NCBI GenBank assembly: GCA_963843275.1
Contig: CAWJJM010000012.1
Location: 992,001-1,056,000, forward strand
Length of the DNA: 64,000 nt
Origin: CAWJJM01 sp963843275
GTDB taxonomy: Bacteria > Acidobacteriota > Thermoanaerobaculia > Multivoradales > JBCCEF01
Direction of reading: 5' to 3'
The translations under genes and the position numbers were made by a program. The notes beneath the pieces were generated by a model. The model had not been told where the DNA came from, ran no database searches, and saw nothing but the letters and a program-made list of their open reading frames with translations. Shown in pieces: positions 12,295 to 21,375 of this stretch; the stretch's first letter is position 1; each line of letters opens with the position of its first letter.

Positions 12295-12362
12295 CGGCTC
12301 GCTCTCGGGGCGCGTGCGGCGCCGGGCGGTTATGGTAGCAGGCGGCGCCGCCCGGCGGGGGG

Positions 12363-13448
12363 GTGGAAACAGTGCCGCCCCGCGCGCGGTTGAAGGCCCC
12401 GGAGAGACCGCCCGTGACCGCCCCCGCTCCCGTCTCCGCCCCGGCCCCCGCCGCCGCCGCCGCGTCCGCGACGCGGCGCGGCGTGGTGCGGCCGCTGTCG
12501 GTGGCCCCGATGATGGACCGCAGCGACCGCCACTTCCGGGTCGTCCTGCGCCATCTGACCCGGCACACGCTGCTCTACACCGAGATGCGGACCGCCGGCG
12601 CGGTGCTGCACGGCGATCGCGACCATCTGCTCGGCTTCTCCCCGGAGGAGCGGCCGCTCGCGCTCCAGCTCGGCGGCGAGGACCCGGAGGAGCTGGCGCG
12701 CTGTGCCGCGATCGCGGAGCGGCGGGGCTTCGACGAGGTGAACCTCAACGTCGGCTGTCCCAGCGAGCGGGTGCAGCAGGGCCGCTTCGGGGCCTGCCTG
12801 ATGGCCGAGCCGGAGCGCGTGGCGGCCGCGGTGACGGCGATGCGCGCGGCGACCGCGCTGCCGGTCACGGTCAAGCACCGCATCGGCGTCGACGACCTGG
12901 ACGGCTACGAGGATCTCGCCCGCTTCGTCGAGGTGGTCGCGGCGGCGGGCTGCGACCGCTTCACCGTCCACGCCCGCAAGGCCTGGTTGAGCGGCCTGAG
13001 CCCGAAGGAGAACCGCAGCGTGCCGCCGCTGCGCTACGAGGACGTCCACCGCCTCAAGCGCGAGCACCCGCACCTCGTCGTCGAGATCAACGGCGGCATC
13101 GACGACCTGGCGGCGGCCGCGTTCCACCTGCGCCACGTCGACGCGGTGATGATCGGTCGCGCCGCGGTCGACGACCCCTACCTCTTCGCGACCGCGGACC
13201 GCGACCTGTTCGGCGCCGCCGCGCCGCCGCCCGATCGCCACGCGGTGGTGGAGTCGCTGCTGCCCTACGTCGAGCGGCAGGTGGCCGCCGGCGTGCCGTT
13301 GCACCGCATCGGCCGGCACCTGCTGGGGCTGTTCGCGCGCCGTCCGGGGGCGCGGGCGTGGCGCCGGCACATCGCGGAGAACGCCCACCGCCCGGGGGCC
13401 GGGCCGGAGGTGCTGCGGGCCGCCCTGGAGCGGGTGCCGCGCACCTGA
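12363..13448 (+). CDS. dusA: tRNA-dihydrouridine synthase A
   Basis: FMN-dependent enzyme reducing uridines in the tRNA D-loop. Motifs: SVAPMMDRSDRHFR, YTEMRTAGAVLHGD, the catalytic-cysteine loop NLNVGCPSERVQQGRFGACL, VKHRIGVDD, FTVHARKAWLSGLSPKENR and INGGIDD. The linker and the GLSPKENR stretch identify the DusA branch. The first 45 residues are a Pro/Ala-rich extension not needed for the fold, so the start is uncertain: GTG 12363 and GTG 12372 are both possible and no ribosome binding site decides. Its C-terminus, ending at the stop at 13448, converges with the lipoprotein gene. Confidence 0.93.
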   Translation: METVPPRARLKAPERPPVTAPAPVSAPAPAAAAASATRRGVVRPLSVAPMMDRSDRHFRVVLRHLTRHTLLYTEMRTAGAVLHGDRDHLLGFSPEERPLALQLGGEDPEELARCAAIAERRGFDEVNLNVGCPSERVQQGRFGACLMAEPERVAAAVTAMRAATALPVTVKHRIGVDDLDGYEDLARFVEVVAAAGCDRFTVHARKAWLSGLSPKENRSVPPLRYEDVHRLKREHPHLVVEINGGIDDLAAAAFHLRHVDAVMIGRAAVDDPYLFATADRDLFGAAAPPPDRHAVVESLLPYVERQVAAGVPLHRIGRHLLGLFARRPGARAWRRHIAENAHRPGAGPEVLRAALERVPRT

Positions 13449-13470
13449 CGGTCGCTCCGGCGCGGGCCGC

Positions 13471-14055
13471 CTACTTGCAGAGCGCGGCGCGGAAGCCGGT
13501 GTCGTTGACCAGGCTGGTCAGCGCCTTGTCGAGGGCGTGGTTGACCGTCTCCTGGTAGTTCTCGGCGCTCCCCGGGCGGCCGTAGTTCTCCGCGAACCCG
13601 GAGGCGGCGCCGGACCAGCTGGCGCCGCCGCTCACCCGCGCCTTCAGCTCCACCTTGCCGTCGTACTCCGCCTGCCGGTAGACCTGCTCGTCGGTGAACA
13701 CCCGATCGAGCGTAATGCGGATCGCGGGGCCCGACGACGAGGCATGCTCGAGCCCCGCCTGCTGGAAGACCTTCTCCGCCCCCTGGTGCACCCAGTCGGC
13801 GAGATCGCCCTCCATGCCGACCTTGTGGTGGGGGCCGCCGGACTCCAGGTAGCGCTCGCCGACCGACGTCTTGTCGGCGCGCCCGTCGACCACTTCGAGA
13901 CTGCCGTAGCGGGCGCAGTCGGGGGCCGGTTCGATGTCCGCCGGCGAGCCCATGAAGCGGTACTGTGCCGGGAAGGTCGTGGGGCCGAGTTGGGACGGGG
14001 CGCACGCCGCGGCGAGGGCGGTGGCGGCGGCGAGCCAGAGGAGGCGGTGGGTCAC
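13471..14055 (-). CDS. Putative lipoprotein of unknown function
   Basis: The GTG start at 14055 is preferred because AAAGGAG lies just upstream and the product then begins with a short signal peptide ending in a lipobox (LAAACAPS). The mature part (about 175 residues) contains VVDGRADKTSVGERYLES, which resembles the DxR motif region of YajG-type lipoproteins, and a predicted mixed alpha/beta body, ending with a lone cysteine (AALCK). The resemblance to YajG is weak. It is transcribed convergently with dusA and has no obvious functional partner. Confidence 0.7.
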   Translation of the reverse strand: MTHRLLWLAAATALAAACAPSQLGPTTFPAQYRFMGSPADIEPAPDCARYGSLEVVDGRADKTSVGERYLESGGPHHKVGMEGDLADWVHQGAEKVFQQAGLEHASSSGPAIRITLDRVFTDEQVYRQAEYDGKVELKARVSGGASWSGAASGFAENYGRPGSAENYQETVNHALDKALTSLVNDTGFRAALCK

Positions 14056-14152
14056 GGCGGTCTCCTTTCGGGTGGTGCGGCGGTCGCGCGGACGCCGCGG
14101 ATCCGACGGCGGACGGTGTCGCGAGCGTAGCACCGCCCGCCGCCGCGGTCCG

Positions 14153-15415
14153 TCAGCCCGCGGGCGGCGGGGCGGGGGAGCGGAGTGCCGCGGGGCGCTC
14201 CGGCGCGGCCCCCTTGCGGGCCACCAGCAGCACGTTCGCGAAGGGCGTGCCCTCCACCGCCGGACCCCCCTCGATCCGCAGCCCCCGCTCGACGAGCAGC
14301 CGGCGCCACTCCTCCCGGCTGCGGTAGTGGAAGGACTGACGCAGGTGGCCGCGGAGGATGGCGCGGAGGCGCTCGGCCGTACGGGTGAGCTGGAAACGGG
14401 CGCCGCCGGCGGCGTCGACCTCGCGCATCAGCAGGAGCCCGTGGGGTCCCAGCGCCGCGGTGGTCCGCGCCAGCAGGTCCTCCTGCGCCGCGGCCGGCAG
14501 GTAGTGGAGGACGTCGAGGAGCACCGCGGTGGCGCAGGCCGGGACGGGGTGCTGCGCGAGGTCGCCGCGCTGGATGGTGGCAGCGCTGGCCAGCGCCCGG
14601 CGCGCCACCTTCACGGCCCGGGGATCGCAGTCGATGCCGAGGAGCTGGGTTCCCGGGGGGGCCACGTGGCGGACCCGGACCGGCCCCTTCGCCGCGGCGC
14701 GCGGCGGGGCGTTGCGCCACTCCTCGACCGGCGACGAGAGCAGGGCCAGCAGGATGCCGCGGCCGCAGCCGAGGTCCACCAGCCGGCCGGGGCGCGGCAG
14801 CAGCCGGGACTCGACCAGCCGCCGGTACACCGGGTCGTAGCGCAGCTTGCCGCGCACGAACTCCCAGTGGGTGATGCCGCACGCGAGGTAGGGCTCGGCC
14901 GCCGCCTCGCGCAGCGCGGCGAAGTCGTCGCGGCGGCGATTGCGCACCCCGAGGAGGTAGGTGACCACGGTGAGCAGCGCACCGAGCCCGACGCCGAGGA
15001 CGCCGGCGCCGAGGAGCAGGTCGCGCCCGAGCGACATCACCCCGGCCTCGCGCAGCCGGGCGAGGCTCAGCTCCGGCCACTCGCGGGTCAACAGCCAGTG
15101 GCCGATCCCCACCTCGATCCAGAGCAGGAAGGGGAAGGTGATCGGGTTGCTGATGTGCGCCGAGAGATAGGTGATCACCCGCGACAGGCGGAAGAGGCGG
15201 GCCAACAGCGTCGCCAGCAGGAGGTGCAGGCCCCAGAACGGCGTGCAGCCGATCGCCACCCCGAGACCGACGGCCAGGGCCCGCCGCAGCGGCCCCTCCC
15301 CTTCGGTGCGCAGGGCGACGTGGAGCTCGGTGAGTCGCTCGCGGGCGCTGCGCGCGGGGGTGTCCCCGGCGTCGGGCGGATGCTCGGGGGCGGGCGGGTC
15401 GGCGGGCGCGTTCAC
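14153..15415 (-). CDS. DUF2062 membrane domain fused to a SAM methyltransferase
   Basis: Two-part protein of about 420 residues. The N-terminal half is a DUF2062 membrane module (RRALAVGLGVAIGCTPFWGL, SAHISNPITFPFLLW, then a helix LLLGAGVLGVGLGALLTVVT). The C-terminal half is a class I methyltransferase with motif I VDLGCGRGILLALL and the acidic LLGIDCDPRAVKVA. The GTG start at 15415 overlaps the deacetylase stop (GTGA), so it is the last gene of the minus-strand arm of the polyene-like locus. Methylation of the aryl head group or a lipid intermediate at the membrane is a reasonable inference. Confidence 0.82.
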   Translation of the reverse strand: MNAPADPPAPEHPPDAGDTPARSARERLTELHVALRTEGEGPLRRALAVGLGVAIGCTPFWGLHLLLATLLARLFRLSRVITYLSAHISNPITFPFLLWIEVGIGHWLLTREWPELSLARLREAGVMSLGRDLLLGAGVLGVGLGALLTVVTYLLGVRNRRRDDFAALREAAAEPYLACGITHWEFVRGKLRYDPVYRRLVESRLLPRPGRLVDLGCGRGILLALLSSPVEEWRNAPPRAAAKGPVRVRHVAPPGTQLLGIDCDPRAVKVARRALASAATIQRGDLAQHPVPACATAVLLDVLHYLPAAAQEDLLARTTAALGPHGLLLMREVDAAGGARFQLTRTAERLRAILRGHLRQSFHYRSREEWRRLLVERGLRIEGGPAVEGTPFANVLLVARKGAAPERPAALRSPAPPPAG

Positions 15416-16233
15416 CCTGCCTCCGGGACGGGCAACGGCACGGCCGTGAGCTCGCGCTCGGCGAGGCCGGCGAGCACCGCGGGGAGCGCGGCGAGCACCA
15501 CCGCCGCGCCGCCGGGGCACCGGGCCGAGGACCCGTCGTGCAGCAGCAGCACCTCGCCGCCGGCGAGCCCCGAGGTGAGGCGGCGGCCGATCGCCACCGG
15601 ATCGCGGCGCACGGTGTCGAAGGCGCGGCGGCTCCAACTCGCCAGCCGCAGACCGCGGCCGGCGAGCACACCCGCCAGGCAGGGGTTGCGCATCCCGGCG
15701 GGAGCCCGGAACCAGTCGGGGGGGCGGCCGGTCAGACCGGCGAGCGCCTCCTGGGCCCGGTCGACCTCGCGGGCGAGCGTCCGCGGGCCGCGGAAGGCGA
15801 AGTCGTGGCGGTGGCGCCAGGTGTGGTTCTCCACCCGGTGGCCGCGGCGGGCGATGTCGCGCACGACGTCGGCGTGCGCCAGGGCGCGCCGGCCGATGAG
15901 GAAGAAGCTGGCCCGGGCGCCGGCCGCGTCGAGCAGGTCGAGCACGCGCGGCGTCACCTCGGGGTGGGGCCCGTCGTCGAAGGTCAGAGCGACCTCGCCG
16001 CGGGCCGCCGCGGCGCCGTCCAGCCGCGAGACGTTGGGCCCGAGCAGCGGGCTGCGCGGCAGGGCGCCGGCCGCCGCGAGCACGGCGTGGTTCGCCGCCA
16101 GCAGGGCCAGCGCGCCGCGCCAGCGGCCCGGGGCGGCCGCGAGCAGGGCCACGGCCGCCAGGTGGACGGCGGCGGAGACCTGCAACAGCGGGGTGGGCAG
16201 CCAGCGCCCGAGCGCCGGGGGGACGTCGCGCAT
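15412..16233 (-). CDS. Polysaccharide deacetylase (NodB homology)
   Basis: A 273-residue protein: two or three N-terminal hydrophobic segments (LLQVSAAVHLAAVALLAAAP, ALALLAANHAVLAAAG) followed by a carbohydrate esterase 4 domain. Metal-binding motifs are TFDDGPHPEVT (catalytic Asp pair) and NHTWRHRH (the His-x3-His pair), with a late LLLHDGSS carrying the motif 5 His-Asp. It would deacetylate an N- or O-acetylated sugar at the membrane. It sits between the acyl-AMP ligase (13-base gap) and the DUF2062-methyltransferase (4-base overlap). Deacetylases occur in some aryl-polyene clusters, so it probably tailors a glycosylated product. Confidence 0.88.
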   Translation of the reverse strand: MRDVPPALGRWLPTPLLQVSAAVHLAAVALLAAAPGRWRGALALLAANHAVLAAAGALPRSPLLGPNVSRLDGAAAARGEVALTFDDGPHPEVTPRVLDLLDAAGARASFFLIGRRALAHADVVRDIARRGHRVENHTWRHRHDFAFRGPRTLAREVDRAQEALAGLTGRPPDWFRAPAGMRNPCLAGVLAGRGLRLASWSRRAFDTVRRDPVAIGRRLTSGLAGGEVLLLHDGSSARCPGGAAVVLAALPAVLAGLAERELTAVPLPVPEAG

Positions 16234-16246
16234 GGGGGCGTGGGGC

Positions 16247-17737
16247 TCAGGCGCCGGGCGCCCGGTCCTCCGGCGCCGCCGGGTCGAGTCCCTGGCGGGC
16301 GGCGAGCCGGGCCAGAGCCGCGCGGTCCACCTTGCCGCGGTCGGTGCGCGGCAGCTCCTCGACCAGCACCACGCTGCGCGGCACCTTGTGGTCGGCGAGA
16401 TGGTCCCGGCACCACGCCAGCACCTCCTCGGCAGAGAGCGTCCCGGGGCGGCAGGCGATCACGGCCCGCACCACCTGGTGGCGCCGGTCGCAGCCCGGGG
16501 CACCGGTCACCAGGACGTCTTCGACCGCGGCGAGCGCGGCGAGGACGCGCTCGACCTCCTTGGGGTTGACCTTCTTCCCCTTGACGTTGATCAGGTCGTT
16601 GAGGCGCCCGACCAGCTCCAGCTCGCCGTCGCGCCAGCGCGCCAGGTCCTCGGTCACGTAGCGCCCGGCGCCGAGCCGCGCGTCGGCGGGGAGGTAGGCG
16701 GTCGCCACCGCGGGGGAGCGGACGACGACCCGGCCGGCCGGCTCGCCCGGGGAGGCCGGCTCGGCGTCGGGGAGCGGCTCGACCTCCACCTCGACGCCCG
16801 CCACCGGCGCTCCGACCGTCCCCCGCTCCGCGGCACCTCCGTCGCGGTCGTAGCAGATCCCGCCGCACTCGCTGGCCCCGTAGAACACGTGCACCGGGAG
16901 GCCGAAGCGCTGCCGCAAGCGCACCGACGTCTCCGCCGGCAACGGCGCTCCGGCGGCCACCAGCAGGCGCAGGGAGGCCGGCAGCGGCGGCGGCTCGGCG
17001 AGGCGGACGAGGGCACCGAGGTAGGCCGGCACGGTGGGGAAGACGGTGGCCTGGGCGGCGGCCGCTGCGGCCAGCGGCGCGAACGGGCCGGAGCCGGTGG
17101 GCAGGACGAGGAGCAGCCCCCGCACCAGCGCCGGCACCGCCAGGCTGGAGAGGCCGTAGGAGTGCGAGAACGGGATCGTCGACAGGAGGCGGTCGTCGTC
17201 GCGGATGCCCATGGCGGCGACCAGGGCCTCGTCGTCGGCGAGCAGCGCCTCGGTCGGCGTGGCGATGCCGCGCGCCGAGCCGGTCGAACCCGACGACATC
17301 TTGATGACGCCGGTGTCGGCGGGCACGGCGGGGTGGGGCAGGCTGGGGTCGAGGAGGTCGAGGTGCCAGTCGTCGGGCTCGGCCGGCCAGCCGGTGCCGC
17401 AGACCAGGGCCCAGCGTGCCCCGACCTCGTCCGCGATGCGGCGGCGCTCCTTGGCGGGTGTCCCCGGGTCGAGGAGCAGCGCCGGCAGCCCGGCGCGGCG
17501 CAGCGCCAGCAGCGAGGCGAGGAACCCGGGACCGTTGGTCGACTGCAGGCCCACCGGTTCGCCGGGGACCGGCCCGGGCGCGGCGGCCTCGGGCCGGGAG
17601 AGGCGGCGCGCCGCAGCGCGCGCCAGCGCGTCGATCTCGCCGAGGGTGGCACGACGCCCCGGGGCGGCCACGGCGGTGGCGCCGGGAGAGCGGCGCAGCT
17701 GGCGTTCGAAGGCGGCGACGAGCGGATCGATCGGCAT
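16247..17737 (-). CDS. Acyl/aryl-AMP ligase of polyene-type cluster
   Basis: ANL-superfamily adenylating enzyme (496 residues) that would activate a carboxylic acid as acyl-AMP for loading on the ACP encoded divergently. Core motifs: P-loop SSGSTGSARG, PFSHSYGLSSL, FYGASECGGICYD, the hinge region YVTEDLARWRDGELELVGR, KVNPKEVERVL and the C-terminal lysine motif PRTDRGKVDR. In aryl-polyene pathways the corresponding ligase loads a 4-hydroxybenzoate-type starter; whether this one does is inference. It heads the minus-strand arm and is separated from the ACP gene by a 125-base divergent promoter region. Confidence 0.88.
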   Translation of the reverse strand: MPIDPLVAAFERQLRRSPGATAVAAPGRRATLGEIDALARAAARRLSRPEAAAPGPVPGEPVGLQSTNGPGFLASLLALRRAGLPALLLDPGTPAKERRRIADEVGARWALVCGTGWPAEPDDWHLDLLDPSLPHPAVPADTGVIKMSSGSTGSARGIATPTEALLADDEALVAAMGIRDDDRLLSTIPFSHSYGLSSLAVPALVRGLLLVLPTGSGPFAPLAAAAAAQATVFPTVPAYLGALVRLAEPPPLPASLRLLVAAGAPLPAETSVRLRQRFGLPVHVFYGASECGGICYDRDGGAAERGTVGAPVAGVEVEVEPLPDAEPASPGEPAGRVVVRSPAVATAYLPADARLGAGRYVTEDLARWRDGELELVGRLNDLINVKGKKVNPKEVERVLAALAAVEDVLVTGAPGCDRRHQVVRAVIACRPGTLSAEEVLAWCRDHLADHKVPRSVVLVEELPRTDRGKVDRAALARLAARQGLDPAAPEDRAPGA

Positions 17738-17756
17738 GGAGGACGGCGGGCGGAGG

Positions 17757-17785
17757 TTACGCTTCCCGGACCGGTGCTCTATACT
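17757..17785 (+). promoter_or_regulatory. Sigma-70-like promoter of the polyene operon
   Basis: TTACGC (17757-17762) and TATACT (17780-17785) with a 17-base spacer, in the divergent gap between the acyl-AMP ligase and ACP genes. The -10 matches the consensus at five of six positions; the -35 is weak. The predicted transcript starts near 17792 and has a leader of about 70 bases. Confidence 0.6.
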
Positions 17786-17862
17786 AGCCGCTTCGTGCCG
17801 AGGGGAACCGCGGCCTGCATGGAAGTGTCTGTTCGTACAGAGGTTGGGGGTCGGAGGATGCG

Positions 17863-18147
17863 ATGTCGCCGGACGCGGAACTGTTGCTGAGACTGAAGCA
17901 GATCATCGTCGAGAGCCTGAACCTCGAGGGCACCCGTCCGGAGAGCATCGGCGACGACGAGCCGCTCTTCGGCGACGGGCTGGGACTCGACTCGGTGGAT
18001 GCCCTCGAGCTGGTCGTCGCCCTGGAGCGCGAGTACGGCATCCGCATCCGCTCGGACGAGATCGACCCCGAGGTCTTCGCCTCGGTCGCCAGCCTGGCGC
18101 GCTTCATCGCGGCGCGCTCGGCGGTGGGCGAGGGCACCCACGGATGA
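17863..18147 (+). CDS. Acyl carrier protein
   Basis: A 94-residue ACP: helix I LLLRLKQIIVESLNL, the phosphopantetheine site GLDSVDALEL with Ser44, and the acidic helix II and III that follow. The GLGLDSVDALELVV wording is the form common in aryl-polyene and related type II clusters. It is the first gene of an overlapping operon (stop overlaps the ketosynthase start as ATGA) and the likely carrier of the growing polyene chain. Only one ACP is present here, whereas characterised aryl-polyene loci usually encode two. Confidence 0.93.
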   Translation: MSPDAELLLRLKQIIVESLNLEGTRPESIGDDEPLFGDGLGLDSVDALELVVALEREYGIRIRSDEIDPEVFASVASLARFIAARSAVGEGTHG

Positions 18148-19424
18148 CCAGCGCCCCGCAGCCGCTGCGGGGTGAGCAGGCGCGACCGGTGACGGGCCCC
18201 CGGCCCCGGGTGGTCGTCACCGGGCTGGGCGCGGTCAGCGCCTGGGGCTGGGGCGTCGAGGCCCTCTGGCGCGGCCTGCTCTCCGGCCGCACCGCGATCG
18301 GCCCCTTCGCGCGCTTCGACCACTCCGCCTACCGCACTCACGTCGCCGGCGAGGTGCCGCCGCCACCCCGGCCGCGCCCCGCCGCGCCCGGCGCGACCTG
18401 GGCGGACCGTTTCGCGGTGGACGCCGTCGGCGAGGCGCTCGCTGCGGCGGGGCTCCTCCCCGGCGCCGGCGAGCGGGCGGAGCTCGGCGACGCCGGACTC
18501 TTCTTCGGCAGCAGCACCGGGGGGATGTTCGAGGGCGAGGACTTCTACCTCGGGCTGCGCGGCGCCCCCGGCGCCGCTCCCCGCCTGCGCCGTCTCGCCG
18601 GCCAGCCGGTGTCGGCTCCCGCCGAGGCGGTGGCGCGGGCCTTCGGCCTCGGCGGCCCCGTGGAGACGGTCTCGTCGGCCTGCGCCTCCGGGACGCTGGC
18701 GCTGGCGCGGGCGCTCGAGGCGCTGCGCGAGGGCGAGGTGGAGCGGGCGATCGCCGGCGGGTCGGACTCGCTGTGCCGGGTCACCTACGGCGGGTTCAAC
18801 GCCCTGCGCTCGGTGGACGAGGTGCCCTGCCGGCCGTTCCGCCGCGATCGCGCCGGGCTGTCGATCGGCGAAGGCGGCGCGGCCCTGGTGCTCGAGACGG
18901 CGGCGGCGGCGGCGGCGCGCGGCGCTCGCCCCCTGGCCGAGCTGACCGGGGCCGGGGCCTCGAGCGACGCCGGCCACATGACGGCTCCGGACCCGGAGGG
19001 CGACGGCGCCGCGCGCGCCCTGGCGGCGGCGTTGACCGACGGCGGGGCGCGCCGCGAAGACGTCCTGTTCCTCAACGCCCACGGCACCGGGACGCCGCTC
19101 AACGACGTGGCCGAGTGGCAGGCGCTGCGCCGGGTGTTCGGCGAAGGCGCCGGGCGCCTGCCGGTGACCGCTCCGAAGGGGGCGGTCGGGCACCTGCTGG
19201 GCTCGGCCGGCGCCCTGGAGGCGGTGGCCACCGTCCTGTGCCTGCTGCACGCGACGGTCCATCCGACGGCCGGCGACGGACCGCTCGACCCGGAGGCTCC
19301 GGTCGACCTCGTGGAGCGCGCCCGGCCGCTGACGCCCGCCGCCGGCTCGGTGGCGGTCTCCCTGAACCTGGCCTTCGGCGGCTGCAACGCCGCCGTCGTC
19401 TTCGCGCCGTGGCCGAGCCTCTGA
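18144..19424 (+). CDS. Beta-ketoacyl-ACP synthase (active ketosynthase subunit)
   Basis: Condensing enzyme of 426 residues with a complete Cys-His-His triad: Cys180 in VSSACASGTLA, His313 in LNAHGTGTPLND and His350 in KGAVGHLLGSAGALEA (Lys345 also kept). It should extend ACP-bound acyl chains with malonyl-ACP. It overlaps the ACP gene by 4 bases and the next, catalytically degenerate ketosynthase by 16, the pairing expected of a KS/chain-length-factor heterodimer. The start ATG at 18144 leaves a short Pro-rich leader before VVVTGLGAVSAWG. Confidence 0.93.
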   Translation: MTSAPQPLRGEQARPVTGPRPRVVVTGLGAVSAWGWGVEALWRGLLSGRTAIGPFARFDHSAYRTHVAGEVPPPPRPRPAAPGATWADRFAVDAVGEALAAAGLLPGAGERAELGDAGLFFGSSTGGMFEGEDFYLGLRGAPGAAPRLRRLAGQPVSAPAEAVARAFGLGGPVETVSSACASGTLALARALEALREGEVERAIAGGSDSLCRVTYGGFNALRSVDEVPCRPFRRDRAGLSIGEGGAALVLETAAAAAARGARPLAELTGAGASSDAGHMTAPDPEGDGAARALAAALTDGGARREDVLFLNAHGTGTPLNDVAEWQALRRVFGEGAGRLPVTAPKGAVGHLLGSAGALEAVATVLCLLHATVHPTAGDGPLDPEAPVDLVERARPLTPAAGSVAVSLNLAFGGCNAAVVFAPWPSL

Positions 19425-20659
19425 ACGCGGCCGGCGACGCGGTCGTGGTGACCGGGTGGGGCGCCGTCGGTGCCCAGGGCCTCGGGCCGGAGCCGTTGGC
19501 CGCGGCGCTCGCCGCCGGGACGCTGCAGGCGTCGCCGATCGAGCCCCCGGCCGGCCTGCCGCCGCGGCGCGGTCGCCCCGCCGGACGCGCCGCCCGGGTC
19601 GTCGCCGAGACGTTCGAACCCTGGCTGAGCCGGCGCGAGGCGCGCCGCATGAGCCCGCCCTCGCGCTTCGCGGTCGCCGCCGGACGGATGGCGCTGGCGG
19701 CCGCCGGCCTGGACCCGGCCCCCGCGGCGGCCGACCCGCGCACCGGTGTCGCCCTCGCCACCACCTACGGCGCCTCGTCGGTCACCCAGCGGATGCTCGA
19801 CCAGCTCATCGACGAGGGGCCGGAGGCCCTGTCCCCCTTCCTCTTCATGGAGAGCGTCACCAACGCGCCGGCCGGTCAGGTGGCCATCCACTGCGCCGCG
19901 GCCGGCCCCAACCTGACCCTGTGCCAGCGGGAGGCCGGGCCGCCGGCGGCGCTGGCGCGGGCCGCCGCGGAGGTGCGCGGCGGCCGCGCCGGTCGCATGC
20001 TGGCCGGGGCGGTCGAGGAGATGACGCCGCTGCTGTTCGCGGTCCTCGACCGCTGCGGCTCGGTGTCGGCCCTGCCGCGTCCGTTCGACCGCCGGCGCGA
20101 CGGATTTCTCGCCGCCGAGGGGGCCACCCTCTTCCTGCTCGAGGGCGCCGCCGCCGCCCGCGAGCGGGGCGCCCGCGCGCTCGCCCGGGTGACCGCCTGG
20201 GGTGGGATGTTCGACCCGGCGGCGCCGCGCAACGACTGGGGAACGGACGGCGAGCGGGTGGCGGCGGCGCTGCACCGCGGGCTGGCCCGGCACGGTCTCG
20301 GCCCCGAGGACGTGGACGCCGTGGTCTCGGGAGCGTCCGGCGCGCGCCGCGGCGACCGGCTCGAGGCGCTCGCCCTGCGCCGGCTCTTCGCCGGCCGGAC
20401 GCCTCCGGTGCTGGCGCCGAAGGGGGTCACCGGGGAGTACGCCGGCGCCTACCTGGGCGCGGCCCTGCTGGCGCTGACCGGGGCCCCGTTCGCCGCCACC
20501 GCCGGGTTCGCCGAGGCCGATCCGGAGCTCGGGGTGACGCCGCATGCCGGCGGAGCGTTGCCGCCCTTGCGCCGGGTGCTGGTGACCGGTCTCGCCGCCG
20601 GCGGCGGCGGGGCGTGGGTTATCCTCGAAACCCCCGTCGCGCCCCCCACGGACCGATGA
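19409..20659 (+). CDS. Ketosynthase-like chain-length factor (catalytic residues lost)
   Basis: A thiolase-fold protein (416 residues) paralogous to the preceding ketosynthase but with its active site gone. The nucleophile region reads LTLCQREAGPPAAL instead of SACASG. The first His motif (NAHGTGT) is replaced by VSGASGARRG and the second (GHxxG) by KGVTGEYAGAYLGA, with no histidine. That is the pattern of chain-length factors, which set product length as a partner of the active subunit. The GTG start lies inside the ketosynthase 3-prime end, and its stop overlaps the glycosyltransferase start, implying coupled translation and stoichiometric production. Confidence 0.88.
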   Translation: MAEPLNAAGDAVVVTGWGAVGAQGLGPEPLAAALAAGTLQASPIEPPAGLPPRRGRPAGRAARVVAETFEPWLSRREARRMSPPSRFAVAAGRMALAAAGLDPAPAAADPRTGVALATTYGASSVTQRMLDQLIDEGPEALSPFLFMESVTNAPAGQVAIHCAAAGPNLTLCQREAGPPAALARAAAEVRGGRAGRMLAGAVEEMTPLLFAVLDRCGSVSALPRPFDRRRDGFLAAEGATLFLLEGAAAARERGARALARVTAWGGMFDPAAPRNDWGTDGERVAAALHRGLARHGLGPEDVDAVVSGASGARRGDRLEALALRRLFAGRTPPVLAPKGVTGEYAGAYLGAALLALTGAPFAATAGFAEADPELGVTPHAGGALPPLRRVLVTGLAAGGGGAWVILETPVAPPTDR

Positions 20660-21375
20660 GCCCGCAGCCCCCCGTCGCCGTCGCCGTCCCCGCATACCAG
20701 GCCGCCGCTTCGGTGGGCGACGTGGTGCGGCGTTGCCGGGCCCGGGTCGCCGAGGTGCTGGTGGTCGACGACGGCTCGACCGACGGCACCGGCCGCGCCG
20801 CGACGGAGGCCGGGGCGCGGGTGCTGCGGCACCCCGGCAACCGCGGCAAGGGGGGCGCGCTCGCCACCGCCTTCGCCGACCTCTTCGGCCGCGGTTTCGA
20901 GGCGGTGGTCACCGTCGACGCCGACGGGCAGCATCTGCCCGAGGAGATCCCGGTCCTGCTCGCCGCCCGGTGCTCCCAGGGAGCGCCGCCCGCCGACCTC
21001 GTGATCGGTTGCCGGGATCACCTCTTCGCCGACATGAGCCGGCTGCGCCGCACCAGCAACCGCTGCTCGTCGCTGCTGATCTCCGGGGTGGCCGGGCAGC
21101 CGCTGGCCGACATCCAGAGCGGCTTCCGCCTCTACTCCCGGGCGCTGGTCGACCGGGTCGGCTTCCCCGAACCGCGCTTCGAGGCGGAGAGTGCGGTCGT
21201 GGTGCGTGCCGCGCGCACCGGATCGCGGGTGGTGACGGTCCCGGTGCGCCTGGGCTTCGCCGACGGCCGCACCACCAGCCACTACCGTCCCCTGATCGAC
21301 AGCCTGCGCATCGCCGGCGCGGTCACGGCGGCTCGCCTGGAGATGTTCCGATGGACACCGGCGTCGTCCTCGTAA
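20656..21375 (+). CDS. Family 2 glycosyltransferase
   Basis: A 239-residue cytoplasmic GT-A glycosyltransferase of the dolichyl-phosphate-mannose-synthase-like type: VPAYQAAASVGDVV, VLVVDDGSTDGT, NRGKGGALATAF and the DxD region VTVDADGQHLPEE. There is no membrane domain. Within the operon it probably transfers a sugar to the polyene or to a lipid carrier; glycosyltransferases are a regular part of aryl-polyene loci. It overlaps the chain-length factor by 4 bases and the ketoreductase by 25. Confidence 0.88.
   Translation: MSPQPPVAVAVPAYQAAASVGDVVRRCRARVAEVLVVDDGSTDGTGRAATEAGARVLRHPGNRGKGGALATAFADLFGRGFEAVVTVDADGQHLPEEIPVLLAARCSQGAPPADLVIGCRDHLFADMSRLRRTSNRCSSLLISGVAGQPLADIQSGFRLYSRALVDRVGFPEPRFEAESAVVVRAARTGSRVVTVPVRLGFADGRTTSHYRPLIDSLRIAGAVTAARLEMFRWTPASSS

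Noticed and set aside
13934..17890. A 1318-codon plus-strand open frame across the minus-strand arm of the polyene locus
   Set aside because: The minus strand carries motif-rich ligase, deacetylase and methyltransferase genes. The plus frame is repetitive in composition and matches nothing.
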